Numbered from the stretch's first letter, positions 43,318 through 52,866 are shown. The stretch is DNA of 64,000 bases from Oceanimonas marisflavi (GCF_003049725.1 NZ_QAGM01000009.1:1-64000), one strand, 5' to 3'. Numbers and translations: made by a program. The notes: generated by a model not told the origin, from the letters alone.

Positions 43318-45897
43318 ATGTCCCACCCGCCTCAGGACAATACACAAAAACAGCTTGATGAGATGCTGGCCCAGGCCGATACCGGCGGCCGGCACCCCAC
43401 CGGGTTTGGCCACTGGGTGCTGCTGCTGGTGCCCCTGTGCTGGGCCCTGTTTCAGCTGTGGTATGTCTCGCCTCTGCCCTTTATGTTCAACATCGGTATT
43501 TTCAATGATACCGAGGCCCGCTCCATTCACCTGGCGTTTGCGGTGTTTCTGTCGTTCACCGCCTTTCCCGCGCTGACCCATTCCCCCCGGGATCGCATTC
43601 CCTGGCATGACTGGCTGCTGGCCCTGGTGGGTGCCTTTTGTGCCGCCTACCTGTTTCTGTTTTACCGGGAGCTGGCCGGCCGGCCGGGCCTGCCGATCAT
43701 GCAGGATCTGGTGGTGGCCTGTATCGGCATGCTGCTGCTGCTGGAAGCCACCCGCCGTGCCCTGGGTCCGCCACTGATGGTGGTGGCGGCAATTTTCCTG
43801 TTTTACACCTTTGCCGGCCCCTGGATGCCGGACGTGATCGCCCACCGCGGCGCCAGCCTGGCCCGCACCGTCACGCACCAGTGGCTGACCACCGAAGGGG
43901 TATTTGGTGTGGCGCTGGGGGTATCCACCTCCTTCGTGTTTATGTTTGTGTTGTTCGGCTCCCTGCTGGAGCGGGCCGGCGCCGGCAACTACTTTATCAA
44001 GCTGGCCTTTTCCCTGCTCGGCCACCTGCGCGGCGGCCCGGCCAAGGCGGCGGTGGTGTCGTCGGGGCTGTCGGGGCTGGTGTCGGGCTCCTCCATTGCC
44101 AACGTGGTGACCACGGGCACCTTTACCATACCGCTGATGAAACGGGTTGGTTTTCCCGCTACCAAGGCCGGTGCCGTTGAGGTGGCCGCCTCCACCAACG
44201 GCCAGCTGACGCCGCCCATTATGGGAGCCGCCGCCTTTCTGATGGTGGAGTACGTGGGCATTTCCTATATCGAGGTGATCAAGGCGGCCATTCTGCCGGC
44301 GCTGATCTCCTACGCCGCCCTGATTTACATTGTGCATCTGGAAGCGGTCAAGGCCGGCATGCAGCCCCTGCAACAACGGCGCAAGGTCACCCTGGCCCAG
44401 CGTCTGCTTGGCTTTCTGACCATGGCCATTGGCATGATGGTGCTCACCGCCGTGATTTATTACGGCATTGGCTGGACCAAGACCCTGTTTGGTCCTGCGG
44501 CCAGCTGGGTGCTGAGTGCGCTGGCGCTGATCATTTATCTGGCGCTGGTGGCCTGGTCGGCCCGGCTGCCGGATCTGGTGATTGACGATCCCGACAATCC
44601 GGATATTCATATGCCCGAGCCCGGCCCCACCTTCAAGTCGGGCATGTATTATCTGCTGCCCATTGTGGTGCTGGTGTGGTGTCTCACCGTGGAGCGGCTG
44701 TCGCCGGGACTGTCAGCCTTCTGGGCGACCCTGTTCATGATGTTTATTGTGGTCACCCACAAGCCGCTCAAGGCCATGTTCCGCAAGGAAGCGTCTGAAG
44801 GCATGCTGAGAGAAGGCACCTTTGATCTGTTTATGGGGCTGGTGACCGGTGCCCGCAACATGATTGGTATCGGTGTTGCCACCGCCGCCGCCGGCATTGT
44901 GGTGGGCACGGTCACCCTCACCGGTATTGGCCTGGTGATGACCGAGTTCGTAGAGTTTATCTCCGGCGGCAGCCTGCTGCTGATGCTCATTTTCACCGCC
45001 GTGATCAGCCTGCTGCTGGGCATGGGCCTGCCCACCACCGCCAACTACATAGTGGTATCCACCCTGATGGCACCGGTGATCGTCAACCTGGGCGCCCAGC
45101 ATGGGCTGATTGTGCCGCTGATTGCCGTGCACCTGTTCGTGTTCTACTTTGGCATTCTCGCCGACGACACCCCGCCGGTGGGGCTGGCGGCCTTTGCCGC
45201 CGCCGCCATTGCCAAGGCGGATCCGATAAAAACCGGTATTCAGGGTTTTACCTACGACATTCGTACCGCCATTCTGCCCTTTATGTTTATCTTCAACACT
45301 CAGCTGTTGTTGCTGGGCATCGACAGCTGGGGCGGACTGTTGCTCACCATCGCCAGTGCCCTGGCGGCCATGCTGCTGTTTGCCGCCGCCACTCAGGGGT
45401 TCTGGCTGGTTAAAAGCCGCTGGTGGGAAACCCTGGCGCTGTTGCTGGTGGCGTTTACCCTGTTCCGGCCCGGTTTCTTCTGGGACAAACTGTTTCCGCC
45501 CATGGCCGTGTATAACGCCAGCCAGTGGGAACAGGTGGTGGAAAGCCTGCCGGAGAATGAGTCGATCATTCTGCAACTGGGAGGCAAGAACCTGTTTGGC
45601 GAGCCGGTGAACAAAATCGTCAGGCTGAACTTTGATGCCGAGCGGCAAAGTGCGGCCGAGCGACTGGCCAGTACCGGCATCAGCAGCCTGCGCACTCTGG
45701 ATGACAAGGTCATTATCGACATGGTGGACTTCGGCAGCCAGGCCGAGCGGCTGGGGGTAGACTTCGATCTGGAGATCAAAGCCCTGCAACGGCCATCGGA
45801 CCGGCCCGACAAGGAGTGGATGTTTATTCCCGCTCTGGCTCTGGCCGGACTGGTAGCCTGGGCACAACGCCGGCGGCGCAGACCGGAACAGGCCTGA
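43318..45897 (+). CDS. Fused TRAP permease (DctQ-DctM type, 4TM/12TM)
   Basis: 859-aa polytopic inner-membrane protein typical of TAXI systems. The N-terminal third carries the small-permease helices. The large-permease core follows, with SGLVSGSSIANVVTTGTFTIPLMKR, EVAASTNGQLTPPIMGAAAFLMVEY, GMGLPTTANYIVVSTLMAPV and FGILADDTPPVGLAAFAAAAIA. The C-terminal ~170 residues add further helices and a soluble tail (DUF3394-like) ending near membrane helix LALAGLVAWAQRRRR. The ATG at 43318 follows GGAGGA; the upstream frame from 43270 lacks a site. Confidence 0.92.
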   Translation: MSHPPQDNTQKQLDEMLAQADTGGRHPTGFGHWVLLLVPLCWALFQLWYVSPLPFMFNIGIFNDTEARSIHLAFAVFLSFTAFPALTHSPRDRIPWHDWLLALVGAFCAAYLFLFYRELAGRPGLPIMQDLVVACIGMLLLLEATRRALGPPLMVVAAIFLFYTFAGPWMPDVIAHRGASLARTVTHQWLTTEGVFGVALGVSTSFVFMFVLFGSLLERAGAGNYFIKLAFSLLGHLRGGPAKAAVVSSGLSGLVSGSSIANVVTTGTFTIPLMKRVGFPATKAGAVEVAASTNGQLTPPIMGAAAFLMVEYVGISYIEVIKAAILPALISYAALIYIVHLEAVKAGMQPLQQRRKVTLAQRLLGFLTMAIGMMVLTAVIYYGIGWTKTLFGPAASWVLSALALIIYLALVAWSARLPDLVIDDPDNPDIHMPEPGPTFKSGMYYLLPIVVLVWCLTVERLSPGLSAFWATLFMMFIVVTHKPLKAMFRKEASEGMLREGTFDLFMGLVTGARNMIGIGVATAAAGIVVGTVTLTGIGLVMTEFVEFISGGSLLLMLIFTAVISLLLGMGLPTTANYIVVSTLMAPVIVNLGAQHGLIVPLIAVHLFVFYFGILADDTPPVGLAAFAAAAIAKADPIKTGIQGFTYDIRTAILPFMFIFNTQLLLLGIDSWGGLLLTIASALAAMLLFAAATQGFWLVKSRWWETLALLLVAFTLFRPGFFWDKLFPPMAVYNASQWEQVVESLPENESIILQLGGKNLFGEPVNKIVRLNFDAERQSAAERLASTGISSLRTLDDKVIIDMVDFGSQAERLGVDFDLEIKALQRPSDRPDKEWMFIPALALAGLVAWAQRRRRRPEQA

Positions 45898-45902
45898 TGC
45901 AA

Positions 45903-45933
45903 AAAGCCCGCTGCAAATGCAGCGGGCTTTTTT
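45903..45933 (+). terminator. Terminator after the TAXI permease gene
   Basis: AAAGCCCGCTGCA-AA-TGCAGCGGGCTTT followed by more Ts, just before tRNA-Ser on the other strand. Confidence 0.92.
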
Positions 45934-45939
45934 ATGGTC

Positions 45940-46030
45940 TGGCGGAGGAGGTGGGATTTGAACCCACGGTGGGCTATAAACCCACGCCGGTTTTCAAGAC
46001 CGGTGCATTCAACCACTCTGCCACCCCTCC
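45940..46030 (-). tRNA. tRNA-Ser (TGA)
   Basis: 91-nt class II tRNA on the minus strand, GGAGGGGTGGCAGAGTGGTT ... CCTCCTCCGCCA. It has a long variable arm (GTGGGTTTATAGCCCAC) and anticodon TGA in CTTGAAA. The CCA is encoded. Confidence 0.97.
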
Positions 46031-46083
46031 TGACCCGACGCATCATACTGTGTGCCATGCCGGGCTGTAAAGGGTGTGCTGGT

Positions 46084-46284
46084 TCAATTGCTTTTCAAAT
46101 CATCACTTTGCGTATTTTTTGAAACTTCTTCCCGGGGATGTTTGAGAAAATAGTCCCGCAGAAACTGTTCATCCAGGGGAGACAGGTCGAAATGGTTGCT
46201 GGCTTCGGCAATGGTGTCCTGATCTATGCGGGGCTGCTCCGTGAGCCAGCGCAGCGCCTTGCGCAAGGATTCATGCTCGCTCAT
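46084..46284 (-). CDS. Hypothetical small helical protein (66 aa)
   Basis: The ATG at 46284 has an excellent AAGGAGGG site. The 66-residue product (EHESLRKALRWLTEQPRID, then EASNHFDLSPLDEQFLRDYF, and a polar tail) looks like two or three amphipathic helices and is soluble. I do not recognise the family. It is divergent from the HPP-family gene, 134 bp away, and may share its control region. Confidence 0.65.
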   Translation of the reverse strand: MSEHESLRKALRWLTEQPRIDQDTIAEASNHFDLSPLDEQFLRDYFLKHPREEVSKNTQSDDLKSN

Positions 46285-46340
46285 GGATCCCTCCTTGCAT
46301 ATAGGTTATGCGTATTTTTCATCGAGGATGGCTTTAATTT

Positions 46341-46361
46341 GATATGCATTATAAATACAAT
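46341..46361. promoter_or_regulatory. NsrR-like inverted repeat upstream of the HPP gene
   Basis: GATATGCATTATAAATACAAT resembles the NsrR consensus built from ATGCATTT / AAATGCAT arms. The left arm is nearly exact, the right arm has mismatches. It lies in the divergent promoter region of two membrane/small-protein genes. This is a recall-based match and unconfirmed. Confidence 0.35.
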
Positions 46362-46418
46362 TTAACCGCTCGTTTTATAAGCATAGATTATAAAAATTCT
46401 CATACCAACGAGGTTTCG

Positions 46419-46970
46419 ATGCATTTTAAACACCGTCTTCGCGACGCCACCCTGGCCGGGCTGGCCGGTTTTGTGGCCGTTATCTGTCTGAGTTACCTGA
46501 AAGACTGGACCCACTTTATGGTGCTGAGTGCGCCCATGGGCGCGACCCTGGTGCTGTTGCTGCTGCTGCCCTCGGCCCCTCTATCACGTCCCAAAAACGT
46601 GATTCTGGGGCACCTGCTCACCACCTGCATCACCATTGCCGGCCTTGAGCTTATTCCCGATCCCCTGCTAGGCCTGGGCGTGTGCTTTGGCCTGAGCCTG
46701 ACGCTGATGGTGCTGACCGATACTCTGCATCCCCCCGCCGGCGCCAACCCCATTCTGATTTATCTGGCGGGTGCTCACCTGGCCCCCATTGACTTTATTC
46801 TGCCCACCCTGATGAGCACCCTGTTTGTGGTCGGCTTTGCCAGCACCTATCACTATGTGTTTACCCACAGGCGCTATCCGTTCGGACCCAGGGTACGCAA
46901 GGACAAGGAAGAGCCGGCCGCGTCTTCCGCGCCCGATACCACGCCGGCGCCCGTTCGGCAGCCCAAATAA
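46419..46970 (+). CDS. HPP-family membrane protein
   Basis: 183 aa with about four to five membrane helices and the family motif TLHPPAGANPILIY, plus SAPMGATLVLLLLLPSAPLSRPKNVILGHL. HPP proteins of plants and cyanobacteria have been tied to nitrite transport; the role of bacterial single-domain forms is unclear. A Pro/Ala-rich, charged cytosolic tail follows the last helix. I chose the ATG at 46419 (ACGAGG upstream); the frame is open from 46344. An intrinsic terminator follows. Confidence 0.85.
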   Translation: MHFKHRLRDATLAGLAGFVAVICLSYLKDWTHFMVLSAPMGATLVLLLLLPSAPLSRPKNVILGHLLTTCITIAGLELIPDPLLGLGVCFGLSLTLMVLTDTLHPPAGANPILIYLAGAHLAPIDFILPTLMSTLFVVGFASTYHYVFTHRRYPFGPRVRKDKEEPAASSAPDTTPAPVRQPK

Positions 46971-46996
46971 AAAGGAGCCGATAGGCTCCTTTTTTA
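46970..46996. terminator. Bidirectional terminator between the HPP gene and the ompK-like gene
   Basis: AAAAAGGAGCC-GATA-GGCTCCTTTTT with T6 on the plus side and an A-run on the other. Confidence 0.9.
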
Positions 46997-47009
46997 ATTC
47001 ACGACTCAC

Positions 47010-47861
47010 TCAGAAGTGCCATTCCAGCTGGAAAGTCGGTGCGTGAGTGTCTACACCCGGTACACCATTGTTACCGAATTTGTTATTCCAGTATTCGTAG
47101 CCCACACCGGCCCACAGGGTATTGCTCTTGTCAAAGGCCAGCTGACCCACATCCACCATCAGGGAAGGACGCGCCAGAATCTCGTAATCGGTACCCTGCC
47201 CCTTGGGCGTGTTGTAGTTGGCAAAGCCCTGGAACTTCATGGGCACCGGACCGGCATTAAAGGGCAGGCCCCACGCCACGTTATAAATGGTGTAATCATT
47301 GAAGGTCACATCACGCTGACCAGCTGGCTTAAAGCCATTATGATTTCGCTCGTGAGCATAGAATATGCTGAAGTCCAGGAAGCCCTTGGGCACGGCAAAC
47401 TTCAGGGTCGGACCGACCACCAGCAGCTGTTTGCGCGGCGCAAATTCAGTGTTTTTAGTGTTCAGGTCGAAGCCGGCAGACAGGGCCACTTCCTTAACCG
47501 GGCCAAAGCTCAGATCTTGGTCAAAAATTTTACCCAAATGCAGCTGATGGCGGTAGGTCAGATAGGCTTCCAACGCCCCATCATTTTCATTTGGATTGTT
47601 GAAATCATTAGCAGGATCATTTTCATCGGACTGCAGCACATCCAGATTAAAGAAGTTCTGGCCATAGGCATAGCCGCTGGCGTGGGTCAGCTGCAGAACA
47701 TGCTTTTGCACATCTTTAGTGTTATTCGGCTCGGTAAATTCGGTGCCGTAACGATAGCCGATATAGGTATCTGACCAGGTGGCGGCGCTCAGCTGAGGAG
47801 CGGCAGAAACGGCCAGGGCCAGGGCAGACAGGGTGAAAACGCGCTTGCAGGTGTGCTTCAT
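47010..47861 (-). CDS. OmpK/Tsx-type nucleoside-specific outer membrane channel
   Basis: 283-aa outer-membrane beta-barrel with a signal peptide (KRVFTLSALALAVSAAPQLSA). The mature start TWSDTYIGYRYGTEFTEP recalls Vibrio OmpK and Tsx. The chain alternates amphipathic strands and ends in an aromatic C-terminus (QLEWHF), the signal for BAM insertion. Tsx-type channels admit nucleosides. The ATG at 47861 follows AAGGA; the earlier frame start at 47912 has no site. The name OmpK is used in Vibrio; I leave the symbol blank. Confidence 0.85.
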   Translation of the reverse strand: MKHTCKRVFTLSALALAVSAAPQLSAATWSDTYIGYRYGTEFTEPNNTKDVQKHVLQLTHASGYAYGQNFFNLDVLQSDENDPANDFNNPNENDGALEAYLTYRHQLHLGKIFDQDLSFGPVKEVALSAGFDLNTKNTEFAPRKQLLVVGPTLKFAVPKGFLDFSIFYAHERNHNGFKPAGQRDVTFNDYTIYNVAWGLPFNAGPVPMKFQGFANYNTPKGQGTDYEILARPSLMVDVGQLAFDKSNTLWAGVGYEYWNNKFGNNGVPGVDTHAPTFQLEWHF

Positions 47862-48045
47862 AACCGTGATTCCTTCACATGGTTCAAAGGGTGAATCCTG
47901 ACGTAAATACAAAATAATATTTTTTTATGCTTTTTGTATTTCACATTTCAGCGGTAGAAATGATTACACAGGAGTACACCAAAAATCTACAATTTGTTTA
48001 CAAAAGTAAAGCTGGTGTCAAAAAAATCCCATTGCCACCCTTCAC

Positions 48046-49071
48046 TCAGCCCAGTTGTTCCTCACTCAGGCGTACCGGCTTCACCATCAGCGCTGCCCGC
48101 TGGCCCGGCGCCACGGCGGCATTGGGAAACACCACCGCTTCTCCGTCCGCCTGCGCCAGCCAGCGGCTCTCCCCGTCCGCTGCCAGCAGAGCGCCAGCCT
48201 CAAACGGGGTGAAATTGGGTACATCCTTGCTAAAGTTAAGCCGAAAATGTGAACTCTGCTTGATGATTTCCTGACTGACTTCAAACACTTCAAGCCGTGC
48301 AGGATCCAGCGCCGGCGGCTGCCAGCCGGGCTCAGACACCAGCGCGGTCAGGCAGTGCTCCATTTCCGCTACCATGGCGGGATCGTTTTCACCAAAAGGC
48401 ATGACCTTGCCCAGCTCAAGGGTAAAGGCCTGAGCGCCAAAATGACGGGCGCTGAAATAACTGAAAGTGGTGGTGGGCGCCTGCGACAACAAAATGGTGT
48501 TGATGCCGGCGGCCTGCAACAGCGCCAGCTGGGCGCGGCTGTAGGGAGCCCCATGGGTAAAGGGATGCACGGCGAATTTTTCATGCCGTGAAGGCCGAAT
48601 GGCGGTATGCAGATCATAATGCAGACGTTCGCTGCCGTTACGGGCTTCAAAAAAGCGCCTGACATACTCCTCAAGCGCCGCCGCCCGCTGCCGCTCCCGG
48701 TTGGCAACGGCTCCCCTGGCATGGGCCCCCGAAAACAGGCGGTTGAGATTTTCTTCCAGCTCCCGCACGCCGGCGTTCATCGCCGCCGGGTTGCCAAAGA
48801 TCAGCAGCACCCGCTGCCGGCAGCGCAACCGGCCCGAGACCAGCTGTTGCAACAGCCGCTCACACAGCTCGATGGGGGCGGTTTCATTACCGTGAATGCC
48901 GCAGGAGATGATCAGATCCCGCCCTCCCGGTGCATCCGGCTCCAGACAAAGCACGCCCGTGTCCCATACCTCGGCGCGGGTGCCGTCGGGCAGCGCGGTG
49001 CTGAAAGACGCCAGATGCCAGGGGTGTTGCCTGCTCAGACCAAGAAAGTCGTCAAGTCGGTGTTCAGTCAT
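48046..49071 (-). CDS. astE: Succinylglutamate desuccinylase
   Basis: 341-aa zinc enzyme of the aspartoacylase/M14-like family, last step of the AST arginine pathway (succinylglutamate to glutamate and succinate). Zinc ligands are His and Glu in SCGIHGNETAPIE and the later His in YDLHTAIRPSRHEKFAV; NPAAMNAGVRELEENLNRLFSG and the catalytic Glu in FTLELGKVMPFG also fit. I prefer the ATG at 49071 (GGAGG five bases upstream) to the TTG at 49083. It is monocistronic here, far from astB. Confidence 0.93.
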   Translation of the reverse strand: MTEHRLDDFLGLSRQHPWHLASFSTALPDGTRAEVWDTGVLCLEPDAPGGRDLIISCGIHGNETAPIELCERLLQQLVSGRLRCRQRVLLIFGNPAAMNAGVRELEENLNRLFSGAHARGAVANRERQRAAALEEYVRRFFEARNGSERLHYDLHTAIRPSRHEKFAVHPFTHGAPYSRAQLALLQAAGINTILLSQAPTTTFSYFSARHFGAQAFTLELGKVMPFGENDPAMVAEMEHCLTALVSEPGWQPPALDPARLEVFEVSQEIIKQSSHFRLNFSKDVPNFTPFEAGALLAADGESRWLAQADGEAVVFPNAAVAPGQRAALMVKPVRLSEEQLG

Positions 49072-49231
49072 AGATACCTCCAAAAATCCATTTCATTGCC
49101 ATATATATTAACGCAATAAAACATGATTTCAGTATCAAAATCTAAAACTGATTTTTGCGGCGGCGCCGCCGGTCTTCGAAGGTGGAAAACTGCAGGCCGG
49201 CAGTGATGGCCGGCCTGGAAGGAAAGCGGGC

Positions 49232-50875
49232 TTAAACGCCGGCCTGGGCAAAAACGTCGCTGACCAGGGCGCGCGCTTCGCTGATCAGCTGCTCCAGATG
49301 CGCTTCGCTGCGAAAGCTTTCGGCATAGATCTTGTAGACCTGCTCGGTACCGCTGGGCCGGGCGGCAAACCAGCCCTGCTCCGTGACCACCTTGAGCCCG
49401 CCAATGGCGGCACCGTTGCCGGGGGCGGCAGTGAGGCAGGCAACAATGGCATCACCGGCCAGGGTGTCGGCCTGCACATTGTCGGGGCTCAGCCCGGCCA
49501 GCACTTGCTTCTGCTCATGACTGGCAGGCGCATCTACCCGCCGGTAATGGGGCCTGCCCAGCTCTTCGGTGAGCATGGCGTAATACTGATGCGGGGTCTT
49601 GCCGGTCACCGCCAGCATTTCCGCCGCCAGCAGAGACGGAATAAAGCCGTCCTTGTCGGTGGTCCAGACGCCACCATCCCGCCGCAGGAATGAAGCACCG
49701 GCGCTCTCTTCGCCCACAAAGGCCAGTTTGCCGTCCATCAGGGGCTGTACATACCACTTGAAGCCCACCGGCACTTCCATCAGCGGCCGGCCCAGACTGG
49801 CTGCCACCCGATCGATAATGGATGAAGACACCAGGGTCTTGCCCACCGCCAACTCAGCCTGCCACTGGGGCCTGTGGGTAAACAGGTAGTGAATGCACAC
49901 CGCCAGGTAATGGTTGGGGTTCATCAGTCCGTCGGCGTCGACGATGCCGTGGCGGTCGTAGTCCGGATCATTGCCGCAGGCGATATCGAACTGGTCTTTC
50001 AGCGCCAGCAGGTTTTGCATGCTGAAAGGGCTGGAGCAGTCCATGCGGATCTTGCCGTCATGATCCAGCGGCATAAAGCCAAAGTCGGCATCCTGACGCT
50101 CGTTGACCAGGGTAATGTCGAGGCCATGGCGCTCGGCAATGTGCGGCCAGTAGGCCAGCCCGGAGCCACCCAGGGGATCCACGCCGATGCGAATGCCGGC
50201 GGCGCGAATGGCGGCCATGTCGATCACCTGCTCCAGATCATTCACATAGCTCGCCACATAGTCGTGGGGCACGGCCTTTGCCTGGGCCCTGGCAAAGGGC
50301 AGCCGTTGCACACCGGCATTGCCGGCCGCCAGCAGCTCGTTGGCCCGTTGCTGAATGCGGGCAGTGGCCTCGGCGCTGGCCGGGCCGCCGTCGGCGCCGT
50401 TGTACTTGATGCCGCCATCCCGGGGCGGATTGTGGGACGGGGTGATCACAATGCCATCGGCCACATCACCGCCTTCGGCCCGGTTATGGCCAAGAATGGC
50501 ATGAGAGATCACCGGCGTGGGGGTATATCCCCCCCCCTGCTGAACTCTGACTTCCACGCCATTGGCCACCAGCACTTCCAGCGCGGCGCCAAAGGCTGCT
50601 TCCGACAGGGCATGGGTATCCATACCGAGAAACAGCGGGCCGTTAATGTCCTGGTCCCGGCGGTATTCGGCCACCGCCTGACAGATGGCGTGAATATGGG
50701 CCTGGTTAAAGCTGGTATCCAGGGCCGAGCCTCTGTGACCGGACGTGCCGAACGCCACTCTCTGGGCGGCCACGGCGGCATCGGGCACCAGCTGGTAAAA
50801 AGCGGCCATCAGTTGGGGAATATTGACGAGATCGCCGGCTTCAGCCGGCTGGCCCGCTCTGGGATGCGTGCTCAT
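49232..50875 (-). CDS. pgm: Phosphoglucomutase (alpha-D-glucose specific)
   Basis: 547 aa (E. coli Pgm 546). It interconverts glucose-1-phosphate and glucose-6-phosphate. The phosphoserine loop lies in [22 protein letters not shown], with [13 protein letters not shown] at the start, the metal-binding DPDYDRHGI, and the sugar- and phosphate-binding EESAGASF and [14 protein letters not shown]. It starts 20 bp after the seqA stop on the same strand, the order seen in E. coli (seqA-pgm). Confidence 0.97.
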   Translation of the reverse strand: MSTHPRAGQPAEAGDLVNIPQLMAAFYQLVPDAAVAAQRVAFGTSGHRGSALDTSFNQAHIHAICQAVAEYRRDQDINGPLFLGMDTHALSEAAFGAALEVLVANGVEVRVQQGGGYTPTPVISHAILGHNRAEGGDVADGIVITPSHNPPRDGGIKYNGADGGPASAEATARIQQRANELLAAGNAGVQRLPFARAQAKAVPHDYVASYVNDLEQVIDMAAIRAAGIRIGVDPLGGSGLAYWPHIAERHGLDITLVNERQDADFGFMPLDHDGKIRMDCSSPFSMQNLLALKDQFDIACGNDPDYDRHGIVDADGLMNPNHYLAVCIHYLFTHRPQWQAELAVGKTLVSSSIIDRVAASLGRPLMEVPVGFKWYVQPLMDGKLAFVGEESAGASFLRRDGGVWTTDKDGFIPSLLAAEMLAVTGKTPHQYYAMLTEELGRPHYRRVDAPASHEQKQVLAGLSPDNVQADTLAGDAIVACLTAAPGNGAAIGGLKVVTEQGWFAARPSGTEQVYKIYAESFRSEAHLEQLISEARALVSDVFAQAGV

Positions 50876-50895
50876 GTTTCGATCCTTGATATTAT

Positions 50896-51411
50896 TCAGA
50901 TACTCTGGCTGACCCGCTCAATCAGCCCGTGGGCATAGCCCATGGCGGCCATCAGCTGTGCCACAATATTGCGCTTGCGGCCGGTATTGGTATTGGTGAT
51001 CACCCAGTAGGGGCTGCCCTCGATGGCACGGGGCTTGGTGGTGTTGCCCGCCGCCAGCAGGGCGGCTTCGGAGTCGGCAAAATAGATGCGCTTGCGGCCC
51101 TTGATATCGGATGCCTGAGCGAAGGCCACCGGGTTTTCCCGGTACAGCACCGACAGTATGGTCATAAAGCGTTCAATGGCCGAGTCCTGAGCCGCAAGGG
51201 CGCCGGAGTCGAGCATGCGCCGCACCCCTTCGCCCTGCACACCGGCGGCAGCAGGAGCAGCCGGAGGCGCAGCGGCACCGGCCTGGTTTTCAAGTTTCAG
51301 CAGGCGGCGCAGTATGTCCGAGGCGCTCTCACCAATATGCCGGGTGTTACTGGCGATATAACGGTAAAGCTCTTCATCCACCTCTATGGTTTTCATCATT
51401 TTTTCTGGCAT
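50896..51411 (-). CDS. seqA: SeqA, negative modulator of replication initiation
   Basis: 171 aa (E. coli 181). The N-terminal oligomerisation domain ([33 protein letters not shown]) and an Ala/Pro-rich linker lead to the C-terminal domain that binds hemimethylated GATC ([25 protein letters not shown]). It implies a Dam-methylating host. The ATG at 51411 has the best ribosome site (GGGAG); the ATGs at 51399 and 51396 would give the E. coli-like MKTIEV start. It is divergent from ybfF, as in E. coli. Confidence 0.95.
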   Translation of the reverse strand: MPEKMMKTIEVDEELYRYIASNTRHIGESASDILRRLLKLENQAGAAAPPAAPAAAGVQGEGVRRMLDSGALAAQDSAIERFMTILSVLYRENPVAFAQASDIKGRKRIYFADSEAALLAAGNTTKPRAIEGSPYWVITNTNTGRKRNIVAQLMAAMGYAHGLIERVSQSI

Positions 51412-51535
51412 ATCCACTCCCAGTGAAGAGTGGGCGATTATACATGGAGCCGGGGCCCGGCCCAAGCGGGTTGCGCCCGGGAGTGACCCGGGCAACAATA
51501 TGGCCACTTTGTCTTTCAACCGAAGGCGTGCTTTC

Positions 51536-52300
51536 ATGCAACTGAACTATCGTCGCCAGGGCCAGGGCATGCCGGTCATGCTGGTACACGGCCTGTTTGG
51601 CAGCCTGGACAACCTCAACGGCCTGAACCGGGCCCTGAGCGAATATTTTGACGTGATCACCGTGGATCTGCGCAATCATGGCCAGTCTCCGCGCAGCGAT
51701 ATCATGAGCTACGCCGCCATGGCGGAAGACCTGCTGGAGCTCAGCGAACGGCTACAGCTGGATCAGCCCGCCATGGTGGGACATTCCATGGGCGGCAAGG
51801 CGGTGATGATGGCTGCAGGACTGGCCCCCGACAGCGTGCGGGGCCTGGTGGTGGCCGACATGGCGCCGGTGGCCTACCAAGAGGCGCGTCATCAGGAAGT
51901 GTTTGCCGGCCTGCAGGCGGTGATCGATGCCGGCAGCCAAAACCGCAGGGAAGCCGAAGCCGTGCTTGCCGAACACGTCGCCATCGCCGGCGTTCGCCAG
52001 TTCCTGCTCAAGTCCTTCGTGGCCGGTGAGGCCAACTGGCGCTTTAACGTGGCCGCGCTGAAAAACGCCTACCACAACATCATGGGCTGGCCCGGGCTGC
52101 CCGCGCCCTTTGAAGGACCTGTGCTGTTTATCAAGGGCAGTGAGTCCGACTACCTGCTGCCCGAGCACCAGCCCGAGGTGCAGGCCCAGTTCCCCCATGC
52201 CCGGGCCCGGGTAATACAAAATGCCGGCCACTGGCTGCATGCGGAAAAACCGCAGGCATTCAACCGCCTGGTGCAGGATTTCCTGCTCTCTGTCAGTTAA
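51536..52300 (+). CDS. ybfF: YbfF-type alpha/beta-hydrolase esterase
   Basis: 254 aa, the same length as E. coli YbfF. Alpha/beta-hydrolase marks are VMLVHGLFGSLDNL, the nucleophile elbow VGHSMGGKAVMM and the C-terminal His in IQNAGHWLHAEKP. It acts as a small acyl-ester/thioesterase; the natural substrate is not fixed. The ATG at 51536 matches the family start; an upstream in-frame ATG at 51500 is possible. Confidence 0.92.
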   Translation: MQLNYRRQGQGMPVMLVHGLFGSLDNLNGLNRALSEYFDVITVDLRNHGQSPRSDIMSYAAMAEDLLELSERLQLDQPAMVGHSMGGKAVMMAAGLAPDSVRGLVVADMAPVAYQEARHQEVFAGLQAVIDAGSQNRREAEAVLAEHVAIAGVRQFLLKSFVAGEANWRFNVAALKNAYHNIMGWPGLPAPFEGPVLFIKGSESDYLLPEHQPEVQAQFPHARARVIQNAGHWLHAEKPQAFNRLVQDFLLSVS

Positions 52301-52356
52301 CAGCCTTTGGGGCTTTGTGCTATAGTGGCGCCCATTCTCAACGGTCGGTCAACATC

Positions 52357-52578
52357 ATGTCATTGGATCAAATCGAGCTGCTGGAAAGCCTGGGCCTGAA
52401 GCTGTTTTTCTTGCTTATTTTTTTGCTGATCGGGCTGGCAATCCATGATGTGCTCAAGCGCGGTAACGTGCCCAAATTTGGTCGCTTTGTGGTCTGGCTG
52501 GTGCTGTTTCTCGGCTGTGCCGGCTTTGTGGCCAAGGGGATTATCGAAGCTGCCTGGGAAAGCGGTGGTCTGGGTTGA
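52357..52578 (+). CDS. DUF2788 small membrane protein
   Basis: 73 aa with two membrane helices (LFFLLIFLLIGLAIHDVL and FVVWLVLFLGCAGFVAKGIIEA). It matches the DUF2788 proteins found between ybfF and ybfE in Vibrio and Aeromonas. Function is unknown. The ATG at 52357 gives the conserved MSLDQIE-like start. ybfE begins three bases after the stop. Confidence 0.85.
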   Translation: MSLDQIELLESLGLKLFFLLIFLLIGLAIHDVLKRGNVPKFGRFVVWLVLFLGCAGFVAKGIIEAAWESGGLG

Positions 52579-52581
52579 TCC

Positions 52582-52866
52582 ATGGCCAAGCAAGAAGCAG
52601 ACAGAACCACACTGGATCTGTTCGCCGACGAACGTCGGCCCGGCAGACCCAAAACAAACCCCCTGCCCCGGCAGGCTCAGCTCAAGCTCAACAAGCGCAA
52701 CCAGCTCAAGCGGGATCGTGAACGCGGTCTTCGGCGTATTGAGCTCAAGGTGGACGAGCAGCTGTTCAGCAAACTCAATGTTCTGGCCAATGAACGCCGG
52801 CTCAGCCGAGCCGAACTCATCCAGGCCCTGCTGCTGCAGCAACTGGCACAGCAGGATCAGGACTAG
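52582..52866 (+). CDS. ybfE: YbfE-like protein (LexA-regulated family)
   Basis: 94-aa basic protein aligning with E. coli YbfE: DRTTLDLFADERRPGRPKTNPLPRQAQLKLNKRNQLKRDRERGL, then a ribbon-helix-helix-like C-terminus (RRIELKVDEQLFSKLNVLANERRLSRAELIQALL). It probably binds DNA. YbfE is reported as LexA-regulated in E. coli; I see no LexA box here. It is coupled to DUF2788 upstream and followed by fldA. Confidence 0.9.
   Translation: MAKQEADRTTLDLFADERRPGRPKTNPLPRQAQLKLNKRNQLKRDRERGLRRIELKVDEQLFSKLNVLANERRLSRAELIQALLLQQLAQQDQD

Noticed and set aside
40858..44610. A 1250-codon open frame antisense to patB, the TAXI receptor and the fused permease
   Set aside because: It spans three well-identified genes and two intergenic gaps. 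It is rich in Gly, His and Gln as expected from reading GC-rich codons backwards, and shows no domain. It is a shadow frame.
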